Shown: positions 1 to 10,806 of the stretch, in pieces
Numbering within the stretch: position 1 is the stretch's first letter
How the letters are laid out: every line of letters begins with the position of its first letter
Assembly: GCA_036852015.1 (NCBI GenBank)
Contig: JAANDG010000341.1
Span: 62,001-126,000, forward strand
Reading direction: 5' to 3'
DNA length: 64,000 nucleotides
Source: Pelodera strongyloides
Lineage: Eukaryota; Nematoda; Chromadorea; Rhabditida; Rhabditidae
The notes under the pieces: model-generated
Databases searched by the model: none
Told to the model about the DNA's origin: nothing
The model's input: the letters and a program-made list of their open reading frames with translations, nothing else
Program-made: the position numbers and the translations under genes

Positions 1-229
1 CTGATTGGCCAATATCGCGATTGCCACGCCCAACAGGGGCACTTTGGCCAATTAGCGCGAAGGGGCGTTACAACTGCGATAGATAGTTGGGTATGACTGG
101 CAATGGTAAATTGCTGAATACTGCGTGAATTGAAAATTAGAAAAACATAGCATCCTACTATATTTGAAATGGAGAAGCAGATGGAATCATCAAAAATAGG
201 GGTCATTTGAAATGGGCCTGACCCTTTAA
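1..229. mobile_element. MITE family A, right part (cut by window start)
   Basis: This is the right part of a palindromic element seen whole at 6725-7142 and 44033-44458. It shares the internal stretch with CACGCCC and GGGTATGACTGGCAATGG, and it ends in GGGCCTGACCCTTTAA. No coding capacity is visible, so it is a non-autonomous DNA element. The left part lies outside the window. Confidence 0.85.
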
Positions 230-520
230 GTTTTTTTTTATTTATTTTTAGTTTGAAGAAAATTCCTACTCTGGCTGTGCATTGTATTCTACCGCATTGG
301 ATGGAAAATATATCCCAGATGAGAAAAGAAGTCCGTCACTTCGATATTTATACGTAGTGAAGCAGACTGTAAAGCAAATCACTTTGCATAGTTGGTGTAC
401 AGATAAGGTCACCTAAATATGTAGATTCATCTTATGACTTGAAGAGCCATTACCGTTTCGCTACGTTCGGGCGCACGACATGGGTTATGGTCATAAGGGA
501 AGCATAACCACCCCTACGGG
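230..520. other. Intergenic stretch, nothing recognised
   Basis: No open frame with splice support and no recognisable repeat was found between the family A element and the GA microsatellite. Confidence 0.5.
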
Positions 521-528
521 GGAGAGAC

Positions 529-559
<31 letters not shown>

Positions 560-583
560 CAGAGACAGAGAGAGAGAGAGAGA
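521..583. repeat. GA / GACA microsatellite
   Basis: Tandem GAGA and GACA units, a simple-sequence tract in intergenic DNA. Confidence 0.95.
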
Positions 584-964
584 ATAACAGCCTGTCAAAA
601 GAGAGATGTACAGTTTCCCCTCACCCTGTCTTCTTCAACTATTTGATATAAATCCGGAATCCCAGCAATCCACTCAAAATAGTGTGAAACCATCGAACAC
701 CACATCAATTTGATATTTTCCAATGTGATAATACGCGATTTGATGCCAACATTCTGAAATAACAGCTATCAACTGAATTGTATTTTTTTTTCAAGCTCTG
801 TGGTGTAGTACAAATTATCAAATGACATTTCTCAAGTCAGATTTCGTAAAAAGAGAATTACGATTTTTTTTACCAAAATAAGAACAAGGAAAAGTTCGAC
901 AATAATTGACATGTATCAGTGCTTTTTACGAGTGCAAATTCTAGTTTTTGAGGGTTTGAGTATC

Positions 965-1200
965 ATTACCCCCCATTTTGATATACATACTACCATCAGC
1001 AAATGAACAGTGAACAACACTACCCCACCTATTGAATATCACTACCCGACCATTTGAATATACTACCCGCGGAGTGGTGGGGTAGTGTTATTCAATTGGG
1101 GGGACTAGTATTTATAACTTTCCCTATGTGGTAGTAAAATCCCTGGGTGGGGGTAATATTTGTAAAAAGGGGCACATGTATGGGGTAGTGTTATTCAAGA
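965..1200. repeat. Degenerate foldback built of 'ACTACCCC / GGGGTAGT' words
   Basis: The words CACTACCC and ACTACCCC recur in the left half, and their reverse complement GGGGTAGTGTTATTCAA occurs twice in the right half. The stretch could therefore fold back on itself. It resembles an old palindromic element or an inverted duplication. No termini or target-site duplication can be defined. Confidence 0.5.
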
Positions 1201-3644
1201 TTACCCTATTCTTAAATTTTACCTTACCTTACATTACTTCGCTTTAAATTTAATCCCTTGTATTGATCTGGTATGCGCTTTTGCTGCAGTCCACGTATAT
1301 CGATTCAAAAAGTACAAAAGAATATCGGTTACCGGTGTTTTACAGCAAATAGCTTGCGGATTTCTGAGCGCTTCGCTCAGCGGCACACTTATTGTATACT
1401 TTGGATATGGGTTATATAATGAGCCCGCAGCATCGCAATATCTAAAAAAAATCTTAGGTTAGAGCCGTTCTGCCATATTTCCACAAAACTCACATAGACA
1501 ATGTATTCATTGCGATCTTTAGCCTTGTAAGAAAGACTACCAACTGAGAACTACACTGCAAACGTTGTTACAAAAAAAAACGAACGTTTCAAGTTGCATT
1601 AGAATACGGACGATTTCTTGAGCACTACTTGGCATCCTTCCAAAATTGCTCACCAAATTAAGACCGAAGAGACAATGAGGCTGGAAATAAATGTTATATG
1701 CAAAAAAAAACAAATTAACTGAATTACCTTTCTTTCCACCGCTATTTGGGAGAAGGATATAGAGTGGTGAATACGATTTTTTTCTTTTTCCCCTATCGGG
1801 GTACATTTTATCCGAGGGGCAGTTTTGGCAGGGGAAATCGGGAGTGGTAGACACGGCCTCGGGACTTTAATAGGCTTTATCAAGAAGTCAAGATCAACTT
1901 CTTAATAATAATAAATAACTCACAAAATAAGCTGGATCGCGAGGTACCATTATATCTGGTAACGCCAAAGCAGTGCGTTTAATGGATAATCGTCTCTTTC
2001 CATTCGTTCGAGAGCTCTGTACGGAAATTTATACATATGTTGAGAAAAGAACACGGATCATGCTCTTCGAATTATCCGAGTGGGTTCCGAGTTTTTTTTA
2101 GAGCACAGACGGATTTTTTTGGAGCATGGTCGGAAAATACTCCGATTGTCCTCCGAAAAGGCTCGGATCGCCAGAATCGGAGTTTTTTTGGTGTGCGTAC
2201 GGTATGATCCGATTTTTTTTGGTTTCCTGTGACTACTTAATAAATTGTACCATAAAGAATAGTACTACTGGATAATACAAGCAAGTGTTGCACCAGCAGG
2301 AATATTGCCATGCACTTTTTCAACAATGAAGTAAACTGTAAACCCAAACTATGTGTTTTTTTTTGCATTCTGTAGGAACCAACTTACTGTAGTAATAAGA
2401 GAAGTTTCTTGACTAGTTTCAGTTTGAATATTCATTGATACAAAATCCGAAACTGCTGAAAATATTGAAAAAGTGTCATTGAAACTGCAATTGAGAAAAA
2501 AAAGTAATAGCCGGAATATGACTAAAAACTAAGAAAATATTGCAACTGCAACAATATTAAATTAGCCAAAAAGCATCCCATTATCATTATTCCAGCCCTA
2601 GGGTATTATATGTCTGAAGTCCTTGCTAATGGTTGCTAGGAATTCCCTATTTTGCTCCAATCAGAATATTTCACTTTCGCATATATTTTGTGTTTTTCGC
2701 AGCAAAATCAGACCAATAAAAAACACATTTCGATTACTTATAATTGCAGTTTTTCAGCTGGAAATTATTGTGCGTTTAATAAATGTAAACTAGTGGTAAG
2801 AAATAAGGCGTATAAAAATCTTATAAAATAGAAAATTTGCATGAATTTTTGCGGTGTATTTGTTTTTGTTCTTATTGGAAATGACGTACACATTCCATTT
2901 ATTGCTAGTCGATTGGGAATATTATTTTAAAAAGCATAAACAATAGTGTTTGGCAACAAAATGGTTGCATTTATCTGATTTATCCATTATTTAGTAATTT
3001 GGTTTCCATGGAATTTGGGACTAATGGTAAATAAAGATAGGAATGTGGTGTCATGGTAAACACAGGAAATGTTTCCGACACTTTAGTTTGGTCCAACAAG
3101 AGATAACTATGCAAAAATTTGCAAGAAAATGTTGAATGTTTCATCATATAATGAAGTCCAAATTTTGCAATAAAAGTTCATGTGAAATTGGGTCCTTTTT
3201 TATAGCATCAACTTTTTGACTACAACATAAATGAAATAAAATAACCACAAAATCAAAAGCCAAACACGAATTTTAAACGCGGAAGCCCAAGTAGTAGGGG
3301 GAATGTATAAATTAGACAAATAACGTGTGACACCAGAAATTAGGGCCGTGAGGGCCCTTGTACTATACTACATATAGTATAGCAAACTCCATTCAAGTCT
3401 AAATATAACGTCAGCACGTGATATACGGATGCATCAGAAAACGAAAAGAACTGAAACTTTATGTAAATGAATATATACACAATGTAAACTCGTAAAATTC
3501 GTTGAGCTTACAATTGTGGCAATATTTTCTCTGTAAAACACGAATTATTTTAGTTTTCAATCATTTGAATCTGAAAAAAGATGAAAGGAAATGAAGCGAC
3601 TTTGAAATACTCTACGTGTCTCTGTTTTCAAATAAGAAATAACA
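1201..3644. other. AT-rich intergenic DNA without a supported gene
   Basis: The open frames here (for example 1537-1883 on the minus strand) are short and have no splice-consistent partners. Around 2040-2230 there is a patch of repeated words (CCGA, TCGGA, TTTTTTT) that partly recurs near 26840-26900 (GGTCGGAAAATACTCC). This may be a dispersed repeat. Confidence 0.5.
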
Positions 3645-3821
3645 TTTAAAGCCGTATCGTATAACATCCGGGTTTTGAAACGTACGTTGGACGCTGTATT
3701 CCTATGCATTTGCGCGTGATACTGCGCAATGTTTTAGTCTAACTATATGCATTTACATACAGCACATGGGAATGCACTTGGCCAACATGCGTTTCAAAAA
3801 CCTACCGTTATCTTGCTTTAA
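3645..3821. mobile_element. MITE family C, degenerate copy
   Basis: It begins TTTAAAGCCG, then reads GGGTTTTGAAACG, and ends with CGTTTCAAAAACC followed by TTGCTTTAA. These are the inverted ends of family C (compare 9894-10060). The internal sequence has diverged, so this is an older insertion upstream of the gene at 4481. Confidence 0.6.
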
Positions 3822-4147
3822 GACTTTGAAGTATCCAAAAAAAACGGATTATAGAATTTACGTTTTTTGGCGGATTTTCTTTACATTGCATACAAACATC
3901 AAACGCAATCCTTTCAAGACTAATTAGAACATCAGTTATTGTTCAGTTGCTTTACAAAGAACAAAAAAAACAATATGCCGAAACACTTTGGAGTGAACTG
4001 CAAAAAAAAGCCGCAAAAATTTGCAAAAAAAGGTTATCAAAACTGAGTTGTATTCGTTACCAGTGCTATCTATATAGCTCTTCCGTATATGGTCTAACTG
4101 CCCACCGGTCCCGATTGGAAAACTAAAAAGCCGCTAGCATATTTAAT

Positions 4148-4244
4148 TTTAAAGGCTCAGGCCCACGTGTAAAATGTTTTCCCTAATTGAACTTGATTGA
4201 AAAATTGAGGAAAACTTTTTTTTACGTCGGCATGTGCCTTTAAC
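4148..4244. mobile_element. Short MITE, family E (TTTTAAAGGCTCAGGCCCA ends)
   Basis: The left end reads TTTTAAAGGCTCAGGCCCA and continues into AAAATGTTTTCC. The right end is its approximate complement (GGAAAAC ... ATGTGCCTTTAA). The element at 43657-43814 has a related left end. It is about 97 bp and non-coding. Confidence 0.5.
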
Positions 4245-4329
4245 CTACCTAGTCTCTGAAACGTATGTGACACTTACAACCAACAATACCACGGAACCAT
4301 CGAAAGAAAATAACGAATACATAACTGTA

Positions 4330-4358
4330 ATTTGCATGTTATGTTCAGCCCTATAAAA
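4330..4358 (+). promoter_or_regulatory. Octamer plus TATA box upstream of the gene at 4481
   Basis: An exact octamer ATTTGCAT (4330-4337; the POU-homeodomain consensus) stands 14 bp ahead of TATAAAA (4352-4358). The first ATG of the downstream gene is about 120 bp further on. This spacing fits a core promoter with initiation near 4380-4390. Transcription has not been shown; the call rests on motif and position. Confidence 0.5.
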
Positions 4359-4480
4359 GCCCCTCGACTGCCTGCAAACGTCTATTTTAGTTTACATTTG
4401 ATTCGGCAATAGTGACTGTCCATATTCGTGTGCTTTGTGTCTACAGAAGACGAGAAAAAGAACATCTTTGAGAAAGAAAG

Positions 4481-4667
4481 ATGTCGTGTTGTTGCAAGAA
4501 AACTAATACGACTAAACAACGGAAATTGGTTGGTTTCTTGAAATTTCTTGTGTTTCATAAAGTTGAATTGGAGCGGTTCCTAGCCTAGCCAACAATATAC
4601 TGTAGCCGTGGCGTATAAGTGTAACACAGGTGCCTGCAGCTATTGAATAGAGAAAGGAAGAGGGTGA

Positions 4668-4717
<50 letters not shown>

Positions 4718-7700
4718 AATAGAGAGGGCGAGGAAGAAAGAGAGGGTGAAGAGACAGGTAGTCAACTCTTCAAGTTTTGCTTGTTTTCATTTATTCTTGT
4801 TTAATTTTTCCAAGAAATACTTCAAAAAGTAGCAAAGGGTTTTTTATAGTTTTAGCACGTAGTCTACACCTAACCCTTCATGGTATGAGAGAAAACTTAT
4901 TAGGACGCGTATTTGTTGGGTTTGTATTATCGATCGCATAAAGAAAGACCACTTTAGTCCAAATCCAAGTCGCCAGCTCGTGGTGGCCCAGCCTCCAAAG
5001 GGAAACCACCTACCGGAGTGAAGCTGAAGCCCGGACAGAGGGTTGGCATTATTTATACAAAAATAATTTGCATATTCTATATTTAACACTTGCCTACCTA
5101 CAAAAGTTGATCGAATGCCTGTAAACGTGGTGCACATTTTTATTTTTTATTTGAAATACAACGAACTTCACATTTGCTTTATCTAAAAAAGCGCATCAGA
5201 AACCAGCTTTTTGTCAAAATTTGCATAAAATTCAATCATGCTTGGAACATGTTTCAAACGGTTTTGATAGAGTTACCTCTACACGGTTTTGATAGAGTTA
5301 CCATAGAGAGAGATATAACTCTCATTGATTGGCTCGCACTTGCCCGAAGTCTATAATTGTGAATATTCTTAGTTAATTATTTGCAGCTTTCTTCTCAGAA
5401 GCGTGGAAGTAAGGGAAAACCAGTGAAAAAGGGCAAGGGAAGCAAGTCGATTCAGAGATCGCAGAAGTCTCAGAAAGGAAAACCCTCGTTGGTGTCCCGG
5501 TCCAAGCGTTCAACTCCGGTAAGCTTTTCTAAATTGCACCCAGCGCTGCCCCCGTGCACACTGCACCACCCTTTAACGATGTTCTGCATGCAACGAAACT
5601 TGTAGATCGAGGGTTTAAGATGACCGAAAGAAAGAAAAAATTCATTTTCGGCCGTTCAGGAAGAGAAAATTTTGAATACTAGAAGAAATTGAAAAAATAC
5701 AGTAATTTTTTCGGGTTTTGTCCGCGTCTCTTTTTTTGGCATTGTCTTTTAACAAATTCCTTTTTGTCCATCCTGCCGAAATTGAATTTTTTTTCTTTCC
5801 GTCATCTTAAACGCCCCATACAGTAGATTTTACAATATTTTGCAGTCGAGCCGCTCGAAATCGTTGTCGAAGACTTCAAAGTCGACAGCAACCAACACTG
5901 GCCCGTCATCGTCAAAGAGACAGCAAGCGTCGAATCTTTCGCAGAGAGCCACCAAGAGTGCACCCAAGAAGAAAGTGAGTGGTCGACCAGCATACGTCAC
6001 AAACCATGTGTCATACCTCTTTACTATTAAACCATGATTTGAAACATTTCAGCCTGAACTTAACACCGCAGTTGCTGCCACCGAGACTCAAGTTCATCCA
6101 ACACAGGATGAAACGAAGGTAAATTAAAAATATTTTCGAATAAAGAAAGGCTCCTTCCGAGTTATTTTAATTATATGCCAATTTCTTCCTTACCAGTACT
6201 TTTTCAGGCATCTATTTCTGCTGCTGTGGAGCCTACCCAAGCAGTACGTTTTGGTTTCATATTATTATATTTTAACAAAATTTGCGTATATTAGTAAGAA
6301 GTTACTCAGCCTGCCTACTTATTACCTAACTTTTGCACACGAACGTTCAATATATTAAAACTTCACAGGCTACCGTACCAAAATCATAAACCAACATCTG
6401 AAAAATGATGTACATAAGAAAACGAAATAATTGCCGCAACCACCAAAAAACCGTCGCTGGCCCATCAACAAATATTTGCTGACTTCTAGACCATTTGGTG
6501 ACCATCTGATGACGGTTTTCGACAAAACTTGGTCACGAGTTGGTCACCTAATGGGCACCGTATCCAAATGGGTTCACCCATTTCCGAAGTAAAGGTAACG
6601 GTATGAAACAAAAGGTAGATATATAATTGCAGTCGCGTGAGCATATTCAGGAAGAGACCAAGGAAATCAAGGCAGTTGGACAGAGTGCGCCGACGGTCAG
6701 ACACAATATTGATTTTCTTTTCATTTAAAGGGTCAGGCCCATTTCAAATGACCCCTATTTTTGATGATTCCATCTGATTCTTCATGTCATATATAGTAGG
6801 ATGCAATATTTTTCTAATTTTGAAGCGAAAAATTCACACACTATTCGGCAATTTACCGTGGGCAGTCATACCCAACTATTTATCGCAGTTTGTACGCCCA
6901 TTCGCGCTGATTGGCCAATATCGCAATTGCCACGCCCAATAGAGCATATTGCCCAATTAGCGCAAAGGGGTGTGACAACTGCGATAAATAGTTGGGTATG
7001 ACTGGCAATGGTAAATTGCCGAATACTGCGTGAATTTTGCGCTTGAAAATTAGAAAAATATCGTATCCTACTATATATGACATGAAGAATCAGATAAAAT
7101 CATCAAAAGTAGTAGTCATTTGAAATGGGCCTGACCCTTTAAGATATTTTTGTTTCGTATTGGGAATTTAGCCTTTTCTAAGAACTGGTTCTATTGGCCA
7201 GCTTGTATTGCATTTCTTGAAGATATTTGTAGCAACATTTGAACCAGCCTTCTTTTTAATTTTTGGTGAAAAACAAATTCTATGGAGTGTGCACATTCCT
7301 GCCTTTCTTTGTGTATTAAACTTCCCTTGAAACATTTACTTATAACCTAGAGCGCAAAGAGGTTCAATAAAGCTCTTGACAAGTATAAAGTAAAAACTAC
7401 AGGCTACGTATGTAGTAAAGTACAAAGTGCAGGCTACAGATGTAGTAAAGTACAAACTACAGGTTCCGGATAAGTCGGCGGAGAAGTCGGATGACCCTGG
7501 AGGGAACAAGATCTCAGCCACCAATCAGTCATCGGAGACAATGCCAGAGAAGAGCAGCAGCAGGCCGGATAGTCTGGAGAAGACGACGGTACGAAGATAT
7601 CAGAATATTACTTACTTTGACAGCCAGAGGCCATGTTCTCCACTCCGATTCCCTTGGAGAAATATTCCCTGGGGAGAGAAAATAGCATTATAATGTGAGA

Positions 7701-10133
7701 CACGCAGATAAAAAGACAGGGAATTCCCCATAGGGAATTGAGTGGTGAATATGGCCTCTGATGGAGCCAATTGGTCTCGTAACAGAAAGGCATTCATGAT
7801 GAATTACTTGAAGTATTATGCTCTTATTCTTATGTCAATTCTGATTCGGAAGGGATTGTGGCACAGAGTTTGTCACATAGGCACTGTGTAGCATAATGAG
7901 TATTAGTTTTTTCTTCTATCTCAAAGTTTGAGGTTGTATAGATAGATATGTGTTGCAGTCCCGTCGTCCTTGCTGCATGGAGCTGAACAATGCTGATCCG
8001 AACTATCCCGAACAGCATCTGGTGATTTATTTGTTAGCTTAGTTTTACCGTATGGCGCGCCCCTTCCTCTAAGCTTGGCTCTCTCTCTCTTTCTCTCTGT
8101 CTCTCTCTGTCTCTCTCTCTCTTTCTCTCATGTCACTGTCTTTCTCTTTCTCTCATGTCACTCTCTTTCTCTTTCTCTACGCAACTTTTATTTTAAAAGT
8201 TTAAAAAGATTCTACTCAGATCGTTTCTTCATTTGTTCGCAATGGACGCGTGGCGAAGACGTGGACGTATAGAGATAATTACGCCGTGGGAACCCAGCCC
8301 CCGTCTCTCGCCCAATTGCTCAAGGATAAGAGGTGGGCAATTAGAGCAATTACAATGTACTTAAGAATCAATTGTGAGACTCTTCCCGTTGAAGGTGTAA
8401 GTCAAGTCATAAGTCTCGTATTTACAACGCCGATGTACTTTTTCATAGTTGTAATACACGCTTACTGGATGCTCTCATTTCATGTTCTTCAACTATGTAG
8501 TTTTGTTTCTTTGTTCACAATCAGCTAAAGAATCCTTGATCATTGTAGGGTCTGCTGCTGTGATAAGGCCAATTACCCCGAGTCGGAAATTACTGATCCA
8601 AACAGTCAATATATACAGGTAATAACAGATTGCATTAGACGCGGTTCTCCCTGACACATTTTTCTGAAGTGTTCCAGGAAGGCTTTCTCTTTCACTTAGA
8701 AAAAACGGCGGACACTGAGTATACATCCTAGACTAATTCATACGACAGAAAATGCAGCTACGTATAGGACAGGCACTTGCTAAACTCGCAACCAGTTCAA
8801 CTAATTTCAGTCCCAAGTGAGCAATGGCCGCGTGTACCGTTGTTCTGCCAATGAGGATAGCTCTGCTGGAAGACAGAATGGCATTACTAATAGGGGAATC
8901 CGACAGACTAGGTAGTGTTAGAATTACCGTCTTGAAAAGTTATACATTAAAGGGTCAGGTCCATTTCAAGTGATCCCTATCTTTGATGATTCCATTTGAT
9001 TCTCCATGCCAAATATAGTAGGATGCAACATTTTTCTAATTTTCAAGAGCAAAATTTGCACACTATTCAGCAATTTACCATGGCCAGTCATACCATATAT
9101 GGGCCTGACACTTTAATTAGCAAACTGACGACAAGATATTGGAGATTTCTCAAAGATACCATAAGCTACGTAGCCACCACAATCTTTAAGGGAAAAATTC
9201 TTTTAAAGTTTATCCACAGAAATTCAGAACTTGTTCTTCCAATAATGAAACCACCGCCCCATCACTCGCCACCGATTCTTCTTCCAAGAGAATTGTAACT
9301 TTTCTTCTTTTGTTTTCTTTTGATTTTGGATTTTAATACAAATAATCGAACATTTAGGCGCACTAGCTTGCGTTATTACCTAAAGGGTCTACCTAGTTAC
9401 TGATCTGAATTTTCGTAAGAGCGGATAAGGCCTAATAATGTGATGCGAATCAATAATAAGAAGAACACTTTTCAGAACTACAGCTACACGAATGTGATTA
9501 ATAAAATGGAAAACTGCTACAAATTGTTCAGAGAAGGCAAGGAATACATGGAGATGGTCAAGGTATTGCGATTTGCTAACTTATCAGTCAGAGTAGCATG
9601 ATAATAAAGTGTTTGTTGGTTCCAGGGTGCACCAATTTGCCACCAATTTACCATACCAATGTCAGATAAAGTGGTGTCCATCGGTCCATATCGCAGGAGA
9701 AATGGCCATATTTTTCATTTCATAATAAAGTACGCGAATGTATTTTAACCTTTACCTGTGTACTTTTGTAGAAGAGAGAGAAAGTAGACGCGGCATACGA
9801 AGACGAGATAAAGGCCTACACTGGGATGATGGATAAGGTGCATTTTATATTTTTTTACATTTTAATATATTATATGTTATTTTTCACTAAAAATTTAAAG
9901 CGAAATACCGGCTGGTTTTTGAAATGCATCGTGAACCATGAATTCTTACGTATTTATACAAAGTTGCTCGAGTTTAGCTCGATTTTTTATCCTAATTTAT
10001 GTTCATTTGCATAAGTGTCCACGATGCGTTTTCAAAAACCAGCCGGTATTTCGCTTTAAAATAAACTTTTCTTTAGGTGACCCACATGGCACACGAATTG
10101 GCTAAAAAGCGCGATCTCGATAGAAAGGAATAA
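4481..10133 (+). CDS. Ser/Lys-rich basic protein of unknown function (about 13 exons)
   Basis: I do not recognise this protein. The model joins exons 4481-4528 (starts MSCCCKK), 4958-5041, 5387-5518, 5846-5974, 6053-6118, 6208-6243, 6633-6695, 7463-7588, 7959-8021, 8220-8396, about 8568-8618, 8811-8911, 9228-9294, 9476-9562, possibly 9626-9673, 9772-9837 and 10077-10133 (TAA). All junctions are phase 0 except one phase 2 junction (8911/9228), and all have GT/AG sites. The first ~150 residues are extremely basic and Ser-rich (SKSKSPARGG, KGKPVKKGKGSK), like a DNA- or RNA-binding tail. The middle is Ser/Glu-rich with CC pairs (SRRPCC). A more globular part follows (TYRDNYAVG, QLLKDKRWAIRAITMY). 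The C-terminus is a charged, helical stretch ending AKKRDLDRKE. The start was chosen because it follows the TATA box at the right distance and ends in a clean donor. Acceptor choice is uncertain near 8549-8568, and 9626-9673 may be skipped. A nuclear or chromatin role is only an inference from composition. Confidence 0.65.
4671..4745. repeat. GA microsatellite in intron 1
   Basis: GAGAGA tract with occasional GATA, in the first intron of the gene at 4481-10133. Confidence 0.95.
6725..7142. mobile_element. MITE family A, full length
   Basis: A palindromic element of about 418 bp. It starts TTAAAGGGTCAGGCCC and ends GGGCCTGACCCTTTAA; the long arms contain GATTCCATCTGATTC and ATAGTAGGATGCAATAT and their complements. 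TTAA at both ends could be a duplicated target or part of the terminus. It has no coding capacity. It lies in an intron 29 bp after the donor that closes the exon at 6695. Confidence 0.9.
8078..8180. repeat. CT-rich microsatellite
   Basis: CTCTCT / TTTCTCTC tract interrupted by two CATGTCACT words, in an intron just upstream of the acceptor at 8219. It may act as an extended pyrimidine tract. Confidence 0.9.
8947..9116. mobile_element. MITE family A, internally deleted copy
   Basis: The left arm (TTAAAGGGTCAGG, ATAGTAGGATGCAACAT, CAGCAATTTACCATGGCCAG) runs directly into the last bases of the right terminus (GGGCCTGACACTTTAA). The central palindrome and most of the right arm are missing. It sits in the 8912-9227 intron. 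Confidence 0.85.
9894..10060. mobile_element. MITE family C, full length
   Basis: About 167 bp with near-perfect inverted ends: TTTAAAGCGAAATACCGG at the left, CCGGTATTTCGCTTTAAA at the right, each followed inward by GGTTTTTGAAA or its complement. It occupies most of the last intron and ends 16 bp before the acceptor at 10076. Confidence 0.9.
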
Positions 10134-10282
10134 TTATGCAAATTAAACCCCGCCCACTTGATTACACCACGCCCCCTTTTTGTATGTTTCTCGCGACTCT
10201 CTACTCGCCACCACTCTCTCGTCGACTTCAGTTATCGATTAGAATATATCTCAAATGGCCACCCATTATTACTCGCATCAAG

Positions 10283-10288
10283 AATAAA
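10283..10288 (+). terminator. Candidate AATAAA poly(A) signal
   Basis: AATAAA about 150 nt after the TAA of the gene ending at 10133. It is the first canonical signal downstream, before the convergent bZIP gene begins. Confidence 0.45.
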
Positions 10289-10397
10289 CAATTATTTATC
10301 TGAATTTTGGTTATTTGAATAACCATGATTTAATATGACAATGGAAATGATAATAATTGATTGAAAACAGACTATTTAAAAAAATATTAAAAAATGT

Positions 10398-10403
10398 TTA
10401 TTG
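10398..10403 (-). terminator. Candidate AATAAA poly(A) signal for the bZIP gene
   Basis: The minus strand reads AATAAA about 400 nt after the bZIP stop codon. It is a plausible 3' end signal, but position is the only support. Confidence 0.35.
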
Positions 10404-10806
10404 CACAGTAAGTTTGAGGTTTGAGCAAATTGCAACGTGAGGCAATATTCACCAATAGAAACGTAGTTGGAATAGTTATATTAATAATTAAATGTACGTC
10501 AAAAATGAGTTTTGCAGCGTAAGTTAGGTGCTCCCCGTGTTGGTGTATACTGCCTACTGTCTCAAGTCATAATTCTAAACTAAAACCCTGGTGGAGTATT
10601 GAACCAAATTTTGAGCCTTGTGTATTTTTTAACTATTCGGACAAGAAAATTCATGGCAGTTCAATTAATTCATATGAATATTATTTACACGATAAAAGCT
10701 CAATATTATTTGCACTTCCGAAAATTTTAAAAAATTTGGTCATTTTTAATTAAACTACACTTACACATTATTTTGTAGGCACAAAAAATCACGTCTAAAT
10801 TATATT

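Noticed and set aside
6368..6390. Terminal exon of the basic-protein gene (GCTACC... ending in TAA)
   Set aside because: An acceptor is present and would give an early stop, but six further phase-matched exons downstream make the longer form more likely; it could be an alternative end.
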